The notes: a model not told the origin generated them from the sequence alone. A stretch of DNA of 64,000 nucleotides from Thuidium tamariscinum (GCA_947034885.2 OX344749.2:23141501-23205500); one strand, 5' to 3'; shown: positions 22,117 through 34,402, counted from the first letter of the stretch. A program made the numbers and translations.

Positions 22117-25092
22117 CTGTACGTTGCAACACAATCAGAATTAGTTCACAATAGTTTATAATGCCAACTGAAGTCTGGTGTTCAAAGTCATTCTTCCACT
22201 GACTCATTACTCACAATCCTGCTCAAAGTCCTCATTCTAAAATATAGATCAATCTTTAAGACAGTATATCAGATACATGAAGTAATCTATCTCATTCAAA
22301 GGTTAGTCATGATCGATATCAACCAAGAAGTACATTGATATGCCAGACATTAATCTCTCATCGCAAGCCCTTAAAGAAACCAAGAAGTGTAGATGTATGC
22401 ACTCTATCTCTCTCCTTGCAACAAAAACCTGCAGATATCTATGTTATGTCGAATAATCCTCACGTGTCTCTGGGTTCTTGAGTTCACAGAATCAGTCACT
22501 ATGGAGCCCCTCTCATCCAGTTCACGTGTATGCTTGCAAGAAGGACCAGGCACGTGACAGTGGAACCTTGTTATGAAAAATAACATGCGTAGCCACAACC
22601 CACATGAGTGGCTGCAAGGGATGTAAGATATTTTCATATCGAGGTACGATGTGCTTTCAAGTTTGTGCCGGGAACATTCTCACTCAGTACGTAGTTGGTC
22701 CTGACCTTGTTCAATCATGCACAATCGATCAAGGGTACAGAAAAAAGGACATTTTAACGGTACTAAAGCAACCCCACGTTCGCGAAAACCACACGCCTCT
22801 CCTAATCTAAAGCGATTGCTATCTGGGTGTACAGTAATGGGCTGTATTGAGGTTATGAAAGCTCCATGGATCGAGTGAACGCAAACAATAGAAACACGTG
22901 ATTTCTTGAATACTAGAAATGGTGAGCGACGCTTACACTCGGAGTCGGTTCGAATCCACTTCCCGTTCTGAGCACAAGCCCAAGTCCCTGTCCCGAAGCT
23001 GTGAACTCTCTTCCGCTCAGCACCCGAGCCCGCATACTTGGAGCACTCCAACGGTTTCGATGGAAGTTCTTTACGAAACACCCGTCCTTCCAGATCCACA
23101 TTTGCAATGCACGGCACGCCAGAAACCTAGGACAAGTACAACACTCGTTTTTAATAAACCCGCACAGAACAATGAAGAGTTTCAGACTTTTTGACGAACT
23201 CGTAGAAAATATTATGTGAAGAAAAACTCCAACTTTATTACAAACCACCTTGCGTCCATGCATTAAGTATCTGTTGCAATTGCTGATTCCTCAACTTTCT
23301 TGGACTAATTGCACTCGTGAACGAATTCTGCGCCTCATACTTCTTCTCGTGTGTAGGCCCTATCCTATCATTAGCTATATATATGCCTAAAACAGAACTG
23401 GCATATCCCTCGATTTCTCGGATTTCGGAGGTACCCAAACATCACAACGTGGAAAAGAAAATCTTGCTCTTGATTAAGTCCTCACAGTCGATTCCTGCAG
23501 GGACCATATGAAGGTCTCCTAATCATATATACACGAACCAGCATAAATAGCATAGGCAATAAGTTAGTGTCCGAATCAACGTCATCTCTTCACCTGTGGC
23601 GAATTTCTCGCCGCTGGAGCAGAAGTCTCCGGCTCTGGGGTGACTTCAGCTGGGGGATACCATAGCCGTCCTATTGAACTGAATCCTTTCGCTCTGTCTG
23701 GCTTCTTCGGGTTCCCTGTTGCTCGTAATTGAAGAACATCACACTGCTGTTCTTCTTTGCTGCCGACCCGCTTCTCCGGCCGCACTTTCTTCCGCTTCTC
23801 CTTCTCCCCGAGTTTCTGAGTTCGCCGTGATCTGGACCCGAACAGCCCGCAGCCCCCAGGCATGTGGAATTCTCCATCGGACTGGTCATGATCTGGAGAG
23901 TTCGTGATCGAAGTCCTGGTGCCAGAAGGGTTGGGCTTGAGTGTATGAACCGGCCGTGGTTTCGTAGTTTTGACGCTGGGGTGCAAGGTGGACAATGCAT
24001 CGTTTTCAGAAAACACAGGAAGCTCCTTCCTCTGGCAGCAACGTTGCATTTCTTTTTCGTCGTCAGAGCTTCGGAGGGCCACTTGGATGCTGGAGACGGA
24101 ACTCTGATGATCGACTGGAAGTGTCGGTGTTGCTGGTAGTGTTGTTGGTATTGCTGGTACTGCTGGTGTTGCTGAAGGAGGTTTGAGTGGGTTGATGTCG
24201 AGACCTAAGCGCACTCCTGCGAGCTGGTCCAAGGCGAAGGTGCCGATGGCCAGCAAGCCTTCTTGCTCGTGACTGAACACGAAGCGGATGGTCTCTTGCA
24301 ACCGGTCTTCCCACGCCACTCCCGATCCGGCCATCTCTTTCGCCAGGGCTTCGGAATCGTGGTCCTGGGTAGGCCGTGGGAGGGATGAGGACCCACCTTG
24401 CTCCCGGCCGATGACGGTGTCGTCTCGTGATCCCCAACTTCCTATGGGCCGGATACTCATGGGAGAAGCAGCATCTGATGGGTCGATCGATCATGAACAC
24501 GGACAAGCGTTTCGATTCAAACGAGTGTACTTCGCTATGAATGTGTGTGCAAAAGAATGAGAATGCGGCCAGTAATGACTAGCTTCTTCTCTTATATGCA
24601 ACTGTTACTAGCTCGGGGGGAACCAATCGGGAAAGTGGTTAATTACGATCATGTTAGACGCACTTAAACGAAATTCTAGATCTCTAGGCCAGCTATTCGC
24701 ATTTTGCTACTGACATGTACATGCAGGATTGCTTTCGGAATCCGAGAGACATTGTGAATTCTACATGATCATGGCACTCGAAATCTTTTTTGGGAAGGAA
24801 AATTTTATGAGCTAGTAACTCATGATTAACCAGGTAATCTAAGTACGATTTTCGTGGTAGTTCGATGAGATTGTTTGCAATTAAAATTCTAGAGAACTAG
24901 CGATCGACTCATGTGAAGGATTCCAATCATATATGAAACGTACGGCAATGTTGGTTTCACGAAGCGTTAAAACAAAACTTCCAATCGGACAGCATATATA
25001 CCTGATGTCTTGACTTCCTCATGAAGCCTTGGCTGAATTGACGAAGGTTCCCTCTTCCTTCCCCACCCGAAAAACTGCACCCAACCATCCAT
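22097..25092 (-). CDS. LAZY1-like: LAZY/IGT-family gravitropism protein, 4 coding exons, 393 aa
   Basis: Role (family): LAZY proteins act downstream of statoliths, bind RLD proteins through their C-terminal CCL motif and polarise PIN auxin transporters. Exons read: 25092-25002, 24474-23594, 23126-22937, 22116-22097; phases join to 394 codons. Seen: conserved region I near the start (MDGWVQFFGWGRKREPS; seed plants have MKLLGWMxxK); the IGT motif EGLLAIGTFALDQ at about 102-114; a Pro/Thr-rich stretch; a basic patch near EKEKRKKVRPEKR; and the CCL KWIRTDSE|FVVLEM, split by the last intron so that its end lies on a 20-nt exon. Seed-plant members end roughly KWIKTDSEYLVLEL. If exon 2 is not spliced at CAG|GTGAAG, the frame stops within a few codons and loses the CCL. 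No damage seen. Family assignment is firm; which LAZY subgroup is not. Confidence 0.88.
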
Positions 25093-27420
25093 ATTAATAC
25101 GTACACCGCTTCCCTCGATCAAATTGCAACCAGCTTGCAATCAAATCATCCCGCAGTGGTTGGGCCGGGGCCAATGCAGTGAAACCAGCGAATTCGAATT
25201 TGATCGACATGTAACAGAAAATCGAGAATGCTGCCCACCTATGCATCCAATTTATTTTATGCCGAAAACTTTCAGATGTCACACAATTTAATTAGCCAGC
25301 TGTGGGATCTGTGTGAGAGATGCATGTCTGCAAAACCGGCATACCTTCATGATTGGCGGGGTGAATCTAGCACTTCAAGCTAGCTACTGCCGGAGTTGAA
25401 CTATCGAGGTTGGATACAGAGTGTGCATAGTTTCCGATTGAATCGACTCTTCACACAGCATGTATATAATGGGCCCTGTTCTCTGTTTCAAGAAACATCA
25501 AGAACCATAAGTAAAAGCAGCCTCCTAGAGTCCTAGCTAGCCCAGTACTACACACGTACGCATGGAACTATCCTCTTAATTAATTGAGGTCTAATGCAGA
25601 GCTTAAGACACGATCCAAAAGCGGATGTAAATTGCACCCCTTGCACGAACACACAGATCGACTTACGCATGCTCACAAGGAACCCCTGCACCAAAACCTG
25701 CATGTTCCGTGCAATAGAAACACTGGCATGTATGGCATGGGTTAGCAGCAGAAGTGACTAGAGACGTCATAGTCACTGACGGAGCCCGCGACGGAGCAAG
25801 TTGAACCGATCTTTAACTTGCAATCACGTCAAGAACCGTCCCTAGAAGCGATCGCTAGCTCAACAGCTAGACACACATGTGGCTTTCAAATCAGCCCACT
25901 TGCTGAAAGTTTATGACAAAAATTAAGGTCAGGAGAGTAAGAGCCATTCCCCAGAATCTTCAGGATCCCCGATCCAAGTATGCATCGAATTGATGGACCG
26001 ACATACCTGGAATGATGAGGCGAGGATTCAGACTCACCTGCGATATTCCCTGATGGCAAGGATGGCGCAGCTAGCTAGTGATCGACTGCGGGCGTAGTAC
26101 TCCTACGGTTGCGAAGGTTTCTTCAATCTATCTGCTTCAGTCGCCGTCATGAACTAGTCTCCTCTGCAACAGACTAGCTAGTTCGTCTGTCGATCGATCA
26201 CTTGGAAGTTAATGCCAGACAATACGGGCATTATAACCGCACCTTGAACTGTCACTCTGTGTGCGTAGACTAGGAGCCTGACATGGCCATTTTAAGAAAG
26301 CTCTGCCCACGTGACCGACGGAATCGATCTGAATCAGTACAGGCTAGGGTCGGACCGGGAAGGAAATTAATTTGTTTAGTATTCAGATATGAATCCCAGG
26401 TGCCAGCCATGTTGAATCTCCAGTTTCCGAAATGTTCGCGCAGGGTAGATGTTTGGTCCACTGTTTGCGCCTGTGCGGTTGTTGACAGTGGGACCAGTCC
26501 ATGCATCTAGCCTGGAGCGAGTGCATGCATGTACGTGAATGTGAACATTTCGCGCATTGCGGATTCAATTGCAAATGTGAACATTTAGGGAATGGGGGAA
26601 TGGCGGATTCAGTAGGAGATCCCTAGCCTGCGGAAGGGAAGTTTTGAAATTAATCCGCCGTTCAAATATCGAGATTGAAGAGGCTCGGTGCATGTGCATG
26701 TTCGACCGGTGCATGTGATGCAATCAGTGATCATTGTTAACGCTTGCTGAGTGAGAACTCGTACGTCCGTGTTCCAGGATGTGTTTTGCGGATATTTTTG
26801 CAAGGTTAGTCCTAGCCTGCACGTTCGATTGCACTGAACCCCTTTATAATGCAGTTGCAGACTGTCCAGTACTTCAATTCTAGGCTCTGGTAATCAATCA
26901 TGCAGTCATGTTTCCTTGACTGAAATTTTCCACTTTAATGAGGTACTGTATGTACATGCGTGCAAATTCAAGCTCTTCGCTCTTCAGCTTCCGCTTCCTC
27001 AAGGCAGCAGCTTACGTGGAGATCGAATCCTTGCCGCTTTGGAACAGCCTCGAGGATCTGACTGACTGATTCCATTTACAGGTTGGTGTACCTAAATTGG
27101 TCGTATGGAGTGCAGGAGCTAGCTAGCTAGAGCAGCGGCAGGGCCACTTGATGGTGTACTTCCTTCAAGTGCATAGACTTCATCGTGTAAACTGTCCCCT
27201 GATTTGAAGTTGTGTAAGTCTTTTCCAGTGGAGCCGCTTGACTGCTGGGCTGGGAAATCTTACCGTAGCGACGAGCGCCAGGGTCGACAGACAATAATTC
27301 TAAAAAGTCGTGTCAATTTCTTGGGGAAACTATTGGTTACGTATGCCTGACTCACGGAATGGAACAAGCAGAATTGCTACAATTTAATTAAGGATCACAG
27401 GCGCAATATATCAAGAACCT
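25093..27420. other. Upstream region of LAZY, no further gene seen
   Basis: Moderate-GC sequence rich in CTAGCTAG and ATCGATCG words. No ORF is longer than about 80 codons and none is recognised. It probably holds the LAZY promoter and 5' leader; I cannot place the start site. Confidence 0.5.
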
Positions 27421-29847
27421 AGATCTTTTGGTATGGTGACAAGGAGGGCTAATTTCTGTGATATTTACGGTGATATGGAGAGCTAACTTCCCTGATAAGC
27501 TGCCAGCCAATGGGGTGAAGCCTGGTCCTTCAATTCTTATAGTGAAGTTCATTTTTCATTTTCAAATATCAATCTTGAAAGGATATGGGATATTGGAAGC
27601 AAGGTGGGAGTTTGACCAGCCAAAAAACACATGCAATGATTGCATTCACTGCAAAAATTTAGACCTCAGGAAAGCATTGTAAATCAATTTTTTTTATCAA
27701 ATTGTGGTAATCTACATGCTCAAATTAAATTTAAGGGGTAAAACATCTTTAAAATGTTTTTTTAGTAAATTTTCCTTAAAAGACAAGTAGAATTGACATC
27801 TATCCCAAGTCATTTCATATTTCTAGGGGCTTTGTGGAAATAGTTATAAATCTTGAAGTTGAAGTGGCATAAGGCTCTAAAATGGAGCACCTTCTAAAAT
27901 GTACATGATTTGTACATTACTAAAGGTTACACATTTTGTTCCAAGAGACTTTGAAAAATCAAAGAAAATTAATTTCTTGTTGAAATGTCTTGATTCTACT
28001 TGTGAATGGCTTCTTTCCAACTTTTCAATCTTTGAAAAATAGATCCATCAAAAAACAATTCCCTAAGGTAACTTGATAGCAAATTAGGGTGGTAATAGAC
28101 ATGTGTACCTTAGAATTTACCATATATGTGCAAATGAATTAGTGACTCTAACACCCAAAAGACCAAGGTCTTCTTTTTTGCCAAAAAACCCTCAAAATTG
28201 ACATTTCTATTGCAAAGAGTAAACAAATTTGGGAATCATTATTTTTGGACATCTAACTATAGGATCTTACACTTTATTAGTATAAAAATGTGTGGAATAA
28301 ATTTCAAGATTTTTTACTGCAAAGATTTTAAGATATCTACATTTAAAGTGAAGAAAATAAATTGCGTATTTAGTAGGATTAGATGATTTGAGTTTGAACC
28401 TCCTTAACTTAAGATTTTTCTATTAAAGAGTTTTAAGCTTTAAATGTTTATGGAGTAAAATTGAGTTGAGTCTAGAAAAAAAATGAATTAAAAATTTTTA
28501 ATTTTAATTATTTGAAAGTTTCTTAAGTAGAAGTAGGTACAATTGTATAAGATAGAAGGAAAATCTAAATCATTAATATCTCTAAAGTGAAATTAAAACA
28601 CACTAATTTCAATGGCTAAATGGCAAGATTTTTCTAGTAAGCAAAATAAACTAAGTATGTAAAACTTCTTTTTTTTAAATTGTAAACATTCAACAATAGT
28701 TACATCATGTATACTATTTCTTCAAGAAGATGCTAAAAACAAAATTGTCTTTAATTTTCACATAGCTTATCCAAATGAAATGAAGTAAGACTTTCTATAT
28801 AGACAAAAATGTAATCTATGAGAAAAAAAATTTTAATTAATTTTTTTATGTTGTTGTTATTGTTGTCGTTGTGTCTCCCATATTTTGAGCTTATTTGGGC
28901 ATAATTTTTGTTTCCAGATACAAGTTGGAGAAAAAACTGTAATTCCACAAAGCTAATTAATTTTTCTATCTTCAAAAAAAGTTTCAAAAAATCATGAAAA
29001 AAATTGAAACTGTAGATAGACTAGGTACCTGCCTAAAATCTAATTTTTCTTTTGAAGGGACAATGGTCATTCAGGAATTAAGTAACTCATGAGACCATAA
29101 CATAAGGTAGCCAACCCATTTCCAACTACTTAAGCAACTACATGTATATAGAGCACAAGTTTCTTGAATATAAGATTTTTTCAATGTACAAAATAGAATA
29201 TTGAAGGATTCTATAATTATCTATAATTTTGTTTATCAAAATATACTTATTGCAAATTTTTTTAGCTGAAGAATTTGTTTGATCTATATTGGTCATATAG
29301 AATTTCCTATATCAAACCAAAGGTTGGTTGCAAAATTCACCAAGGGTAGGTTGCAATATTGAGAGTCTTCTAGGAGTTCTAGCCAATCACAATGCACCAC
29401 AATTGCATCAAAAATTGTACCATGATTAATCAATGTTCATCTTTTCTTGCACAAAAAGAAAAGAGTCTACATAGAGAGAATGGAAGGTAATCAAAAATGG
29501 ATTGGCTACCATAAGGTAAACTAGCCGCCCCATGACATGCCAACTTCTTAATGTGGATACCTTGAAAACCATCCATTACAGCCTTACATCAATCTATGGC
29601 AAACTTTTTCTAGTAAATGTGATTAGGGCTATTCATTAGGTTGGTCTGTGGCCAAAATCAATGTTTTAGGTGATGGCGATGGAGTTCTTAGTGATTGCTT
29701 TAGTAACTTCCATCTTTCTATTGTGAATTCATCACAGATAGTTAACTTTTTTACTCTTCTATGTCACCACCATGTTAAAAAATATTATAGCCATGTTAGG
29801 AATTATTATGACAGAGTGATTTAGATGGTCAAATGACCACTATGGTT
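27421..29847. other. AT-rich intergenic, no gene seen
   Basis: Start of the roughly 29-kb AT-rich tract. One segment (about 27.94-28.05 kb) resembles about 39.1-39.2 kb: both share GACTTTGAAAAATCA-like and GAAATGTCTT words followed by CTTTTCAATCT, so an old dispersed repeat is present. No protein-like ORF. Confidence 0.5.
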
Positions 29848-30578
29848 GGGTGATTGCAAGAAACACCGGTCCTATTTCCCGTCACAATTGGAGTGACGTT
29901 CTTTTCTGCTATAACTTTTGAATTAAAATATTTGAGAATATGAAATAATTATTGGAACTCTCTAACTTGATGATTTTTACATCCCTTATTTTTCAGAAAT
30001 TAAAAAAAATTATTTTATATTTAAAATCATTTTTTGTTAATTTGTCACAAACTGAGGTTTAGGGGATTTTACTACGTTAGGAGTACCCAAATTTAATGAT
30101 CTAAAGTTGAAATTTTCATGGTGCATTTGCATAGTAGGAAAGCATATTCCTATCGAAGGGAATCTAAAAATACATTATTTTATGTCCTCCACATGCTTGC
30201 AAACAGCACTCTCATTGCACGCAATTTTTGACCATTGATAAGAGAGTTGAGATTATTTTTTTGGTGAAATGTCATCACCATCAACTCTTCCCAAATGGCC
30301 AATTTTTAGATTCAAGAAAAATAACTTTTCCTATTTTTTACAAATAAAAATGTAAATATGCCCATTTTCATGAGATTTTCCACTTTTCTAGTTCTCCTAC
30401 TTGGAGAATTTTCCTAAGCTTTTCCTTCATAAGATACCTTCTTCTTTAAGTTTTATACATTAGACATATTTTTCATATTTTTTTTAAATTGATTTTCTAA
30501 TTAAATAGTACTCCCAAAGAAAACAGCGTCCATTTCCAAAACGCTACAGAAAATGGACGGTGTTTCTTGCAACGACCC
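29848..30578 (+). mobile_element. TIR element with 4-bp target duplication, copy A (731 bp)
   Basis: Seen: begins GGGTGATTGCAAGAAACACC and ends GGTGTTTCTTGCAACGACCC, an inverted pair of about 20 bp, flanked by the direct repeat GGTT (29844-29847, 30579-30582). The interior matches copy B at 36541-37283 in reverse orientation (for example CTAGTTCTCCTACTTGGAGA). No transposase is encoded. 4-bp target duplications are known from superfamilies such as Sola and Ginger, but I cannot assign the family. Confidence 0.8.
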
Positions 30579-30582
30579 GGTT

Positions 30583-31869
30583 GCACTTTTTGATGGTAAG
30601 TTTTAGGATAGTGGCTAGCAGTTGTTTGAGGCCCATTAGGTAGTACAATTCAACAATTCATAACAAATCTTTACTTTTTCCAAAAAAATTAAAATTTCAA
30701 TCACTCTCTCCACTTTTCATATTCATCCTCATATAGAAAAAAAAAATCTATTTTCAAATTTTTCAAAAGTGTCAACAAGACAAACCAACCACTCTCCCTA
30801 TTATAGGTTGGTTTACTTTAATGTAGTAAGCAAACCCTACTTCCAAAATACGGTAGACAAACCTACCTTGATTTGCAATTTGACTATCTTGGGTCAATTC
30901 CAAAAAGGGCACATATTTTTCAAAGGTGTGCGCATGTTTCATGAATCAAATACATATGGAGTTATAATTTATCAATCAAAATTGTAATCTCTATGAATTT
31001 TTGAAGTATTCATCGCTAAATTACAAAAGCACCCATAACTAGGGAGGCCATTAAACCCCTCCCATAAAGTAGAACCAACCAAGAGGGGTTTTAGACAATT
31101 AATTGCCCAATTTCCTCAAAAAAATGGGTAGCTTCAAGCCTATAGAAAAAATGGAGGGTAAATGTGAAAAAATGCCAAACAAAAATAATAGCTGTCTATA
31201 CCATTGCTAACATGCTTCTAAAACCTCATTTCATTTGTCATGCAAAGCCAAAATTGCATACAAAAATTACATATTCAAAATTGTATATTCAAAATTGGCC
31301 TCCTTCAATTAAAGACCCCTAAGTTAAGGAGCCAATTAACTTAAAACCTTCTTGAAAGGAAGACCACATCACCATTTGTCCAAAAAAAAAAAACTTCGAA
31401 CCAACAAGCTGAATTTACCCTAAATGTAAAGGTTGAAATTTTTTATTCTTTGTACACTTTTTTTTGCAAATTTAATGTCTTGCCATAACTAGGGTCATGG
31501 ATGCCCTAATAACAACCCATCACAAGTTATACCTCATAACCTTCTTTCCTTTCAACTTGCTTCCTACACTCTTGAATCACGAAGATTAAAGATTGTGATT
31601 GAAAGTAAACAACTGGTTATGTCTGATAACCTTCCAGCCACTATCATGGCTTGAAGGTTATCTAATCTATAACCACCTTCTTATGTACCTATTAGCATCT
31701 AAGTTTTCACCAACCACCTATTGACATGTTACCCTGAATGGCATAAATGCACTAATTTTGTCAAATTCCCAAATAGATTTGACTCATTTTTGGATACATT
31801 TGAATGGTGGAATGGGTGGAAATGGGGCCAAATTTGGGGTGACGGAAAAGTGAGGTGCATGCAGAATTA
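30583..31869. other. AT-rich intergenic, no gene seen
   Basis: No recognisable ORF, RNA gene or repeat boundary between the two transposons on either side. Confidence 0.5.
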
Positions 31870-32008
31870 GGGGTGTTTCACACTATGGCTGTCCAAGTCG
31901 AGAGGCCATGGTTTTCTCAAATTTGATTGGTGAAAATTATGGTTTCTCAAATCTGATTGGTGGAATCGACGGCCTCTCGACGTGGATGGTCATAGTGTGA
32001 AACGCCCG
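31870..32008. mobile_element. PIF/Harbinger-like MITE, 139 bp
   Basis: Seen: the ends GTGTTTCACACTATG and CATAGTGTGAAACGC are inverted, and similarity continues for about 37 bp per arm (to GAGAGGCC and GGCCTCTC). The 3-bp direct repeat TTA flanks it (31867-31869, 32009-32011). TTA duplication and G-rich ends suggest a Tourist-type element. Most of the element can fold into a hairpin; the centre also carries the tandem words TTTCTCAAATTTGATTGGTG and TTTCTCAAATCTGATTGGTG. Confidence 0.75.
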
Positions 32009-32011
32009 TTA

Positions 32012-32661
32012 GGCTGGTCTCCCTTCCCGAACCACCAGGAGGTCCTTTAGTCCTTCCCTTCCATTGCTGTCTTCCTGATGGCTATTGCTGGAAACCAGCC
32101 CACCACCCTTATCCCTTCTCTGCAGTCCGCACGGTGCCCCCTCCACAGGACGGAACTCCAAGATCAATACCCGTGAAGAACTCCCAGAACCAGTATGGGG
32201 GGGATGCACAATTATGGGCAGCAGGAGAGCAAGAATCGCATGATCATGAAGTAATGATACTGCTTCCTAAACCAGGCCTAATCCTGTACTTACTTATCTT
32301 CCAAAGGGATGGGCTCACTGCTGTTGGGGGAGTCAGCCAGTCTCCCACTAACAAACCAACCCCTCTACTGGGTGGCCGGCCGCAAAACCAAATGACTTCT
32401 TCACTTGCAATGAGTAGTGAGGACCAAACAGCCACTGATCTGGGCAACTCAGTCTATGGCAGGCACAGCACAACTCTGGACATGCTTCGTGCAGTCGGCC
32501 ACAAATTCGTGGGCTGTGCATGTGTCTTGCGAAATGTACTGCACTGCAAAAGAAGGAAAGAAAGTGGGACTCTAGTAGGATTGTCTAGAGTTGTGCCTAT
32601 CACAGGCGGAGTTGTTGTGCATGTGTGCATGCCACATCTATCCTCTGAAAAGATGCGACCA
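32012..32661 (+). other. Non-AT-rich island with an open frame of unknown nature
   Basis: Between a MITE (left) and a dispersed repeat (right) lies about 650 bp of roughly balanced composition. An open frame from 32134 runs 202 codons (MPPPQDGTPRSIPVKNSQNQ..) and continues into the AT-rich repeat, where it must be spurious. I recognise no domain; there is one hydrophobic stretch (PGLILYLLIF). It may be a captured or decayed host-gene fragment, or plain repeat DNA. No claim of expression. Confidence 0.3.
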
Positions 32662-32952
32662 GGGGGGATTTTCTGGCGATTTGGTGCAAAATTGCACCAA
32701 ATTTTTTGGCCTAGCACCAAGTCCATAGGAAAAAAACAATAAAATTTTGGATGAAATCGCCAATAAACTTCAATTTTTTTTAAATAGTGGATGAAATCGC
32801 CTAATAATGGATGAAAATAGAATGATAGATATGTATTATGTGCTAATCTAATATTTTCTATCCAATATATGGATGAATGTTGAGATTTGGAGCTCCACAA
32901 TAAAATGAAATATCGCCACTTTGACACTTCACGAGAAATGAAAAAAAAACCC
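32662..32952 (+). repeat. Dispersed repeat, about 290 bp, copy 2
   Basis: Same family and orientation as 4429-4719: shared order of GGATGAAATCGCCAATAAA, ATATGGATGAATGTTGA and CCACTTTGACACTTCAC. The start GGGGGGATTTTCTGGCGATTT and the end near AAAAAAAACCC are weakly inverted. Confidence 0.55.
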
Positions 32953-32979
32953 TAGATGCAACCCACCCTAGTTTGCATT

Positions 32980-33015
32980 CCCCCCCCCCCCCTTCCGCCC
33001 CCGCCCCCGCCCCCT
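32980..33015 (-). repeat. C-rich tract (G-quadruplex-capable on the minus strand)
   Basis: A run of about 12 C followed by CTTCC and then G(CCCCC)-type repeats. The minus strand carries many G runs of five or more. Likely length-unstable; the exact run length may be uncertain in the assembly. Confidence 0.6.
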
Positions 33016-33177
33016 CATGCCTCACCATCCACTCAAAAGACAAGTTACACAATGTGATGAAAAGAGGCAATACAGCCTATTTGTATTTTTCCTAACCCCT
33101 CTTTCATTAGAAAATCAAGAGCCGTTGGATTTGAAATCAAAAAAATCCCACCTTCCTTGAAGAAAAATCAACAATCG

Positions 33178-33372
33178 TTGGATACATATATGGATTATAG
33201 ATACGGATACTGGATACGAATGCTGAATATGAATATTGAATATGGACACTAAATATGGATACTAAATATGGATACCAAGTACGGATATTGAATATAGATA
33301 TTGAGTATGGTTACATGAATATGGATATTGAAATTGAATACAAATATGGATACTAAACACAAATACAAATAC
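33178..33372 (+). repeat. Degenerate minisatellite, GGATAYTRAATAT-like units
   Basis: About 195 bp of imperfect 12-13-bp units (ATGGATACTAAATATGG, ATGGATATTGAAATTG and similar). It has a purine-pyrimidine rhythm, is non-coding, and its units vary strongly, so it is old. Confidence 0.7.
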
Positions 33373-33574
33373 GATGATGCCATTCCCTTATTCCATACTA
33401 ATTGTATAGAGGCCCACCCTCTTAAAATTATAAAAGGGGGTGGAGGTGAGGGGAGATGCAATATTAATAAAAAATAATAATATTTAAAAAAATTAGATTG
33501 GGTGGTGAGTGTGTGTGTGGAAATAATTAAAATTTTAAAATTTTTTAGCTCATTGTGACAGTTTTGTCAGAATA

Positions 33575-33604
33575 ACAATGACAATGACAATGACAATGAC
33601 AATG
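33575..33604 (+). repeat. (ACAATG)5 microsatellite inside a short palindrome
   Basis: Five perfect ACAATG units. GCTCATTGTGAC on the left (about 33548-33559) and GACAATGAGC on the right are inverted, so the array sits between and within hairpin arms. Confidence 0.75.
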
Positions 33605-34402
33605 AGCTCAAAAGAGGCAGTAACTGCCTCCCAACAAATGAGGTTTAGCTCATTAGGTTTCGCATATTAGACTTGTCCATGCGTCCCACTAGTTGTGCAA
33701 TTTTCAATTTTTTTGCACCCAGACTCTCCAAAATTTTGCTTGCTAAACTACAAGCTATACGGCCTTCTCATGTTGGACATGTGCTTCATTTGAGCAGGAG
33801 CATCTATGGTAGCTGGCTTGAAAAGAGACCCTCTTCTTCAAATGGTCCAATAGGGAGCCCTATAATAGACAGTCAATGGTTCCAAAATGGATTGCCAATA
33901 ATGTGAGTGCATAATTAAGATTTGTCATATGTTATTTCATACTTTGCCAATGGATGGAATTAGAGCCAAGGAGGGTCCATTTCAAAGCTAGGGTGTGTTT
34001 ACTTAATTTTTCTGAATGAGAATTGATTTCCCAATTAACTTCTTTCAAATGTTAAAATAATGTAAGATTAGTTTAATTTTGAATAAGATCGCATTTAGGA
34101 ACTTCATGTATTACTTTTTTGATGCAACACTGTTTATTTGAAGTCAAGCCATATCTTTTTTCAAACCACATGTACATGGTTATTGTAAGGCCTACAAGTC
34201 AAGAATAGGTACCTACCCCATAATTCTTTGAAAATTCATAAGTAATTCATAAATGCTCCAAAAATATGAAACCAATTGAATTAGATTCTTCAACAATTCC
34301 TCTTCAAGAGAAAAACAAGTGAAAAAAATTTTGAGCATCTGAAAACCATCAAAAGGCAAACAACCCTTAAAGGATCACTTTTCGAGCCAGCTACCTAACT
34401 TA

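Noticed and set aside
22680-22937. Continuation of the open frame past LAZY exon 3 (ECKRRSPFLVFKK..)
   Set aside because: It reads through the GTAAGC donor; splicing to 22116 restores the conserved CCL ending instead.
22938-22960. tRNA T-arm-like GGTTCGAATCC on the plus strand
   Set aside because: It is the complement of LAZY exon 3 codons for WIRTDSE; no acceptor stem, D-arm or anticodon arm surrounds it.
23582-24460. LAZY ORF read as a single-exon 292-aa protein
   Set aside because: It omits region I and the CCL. Phase-consistent exons on both sides supply both, so the stop at 23582 is in an intron.
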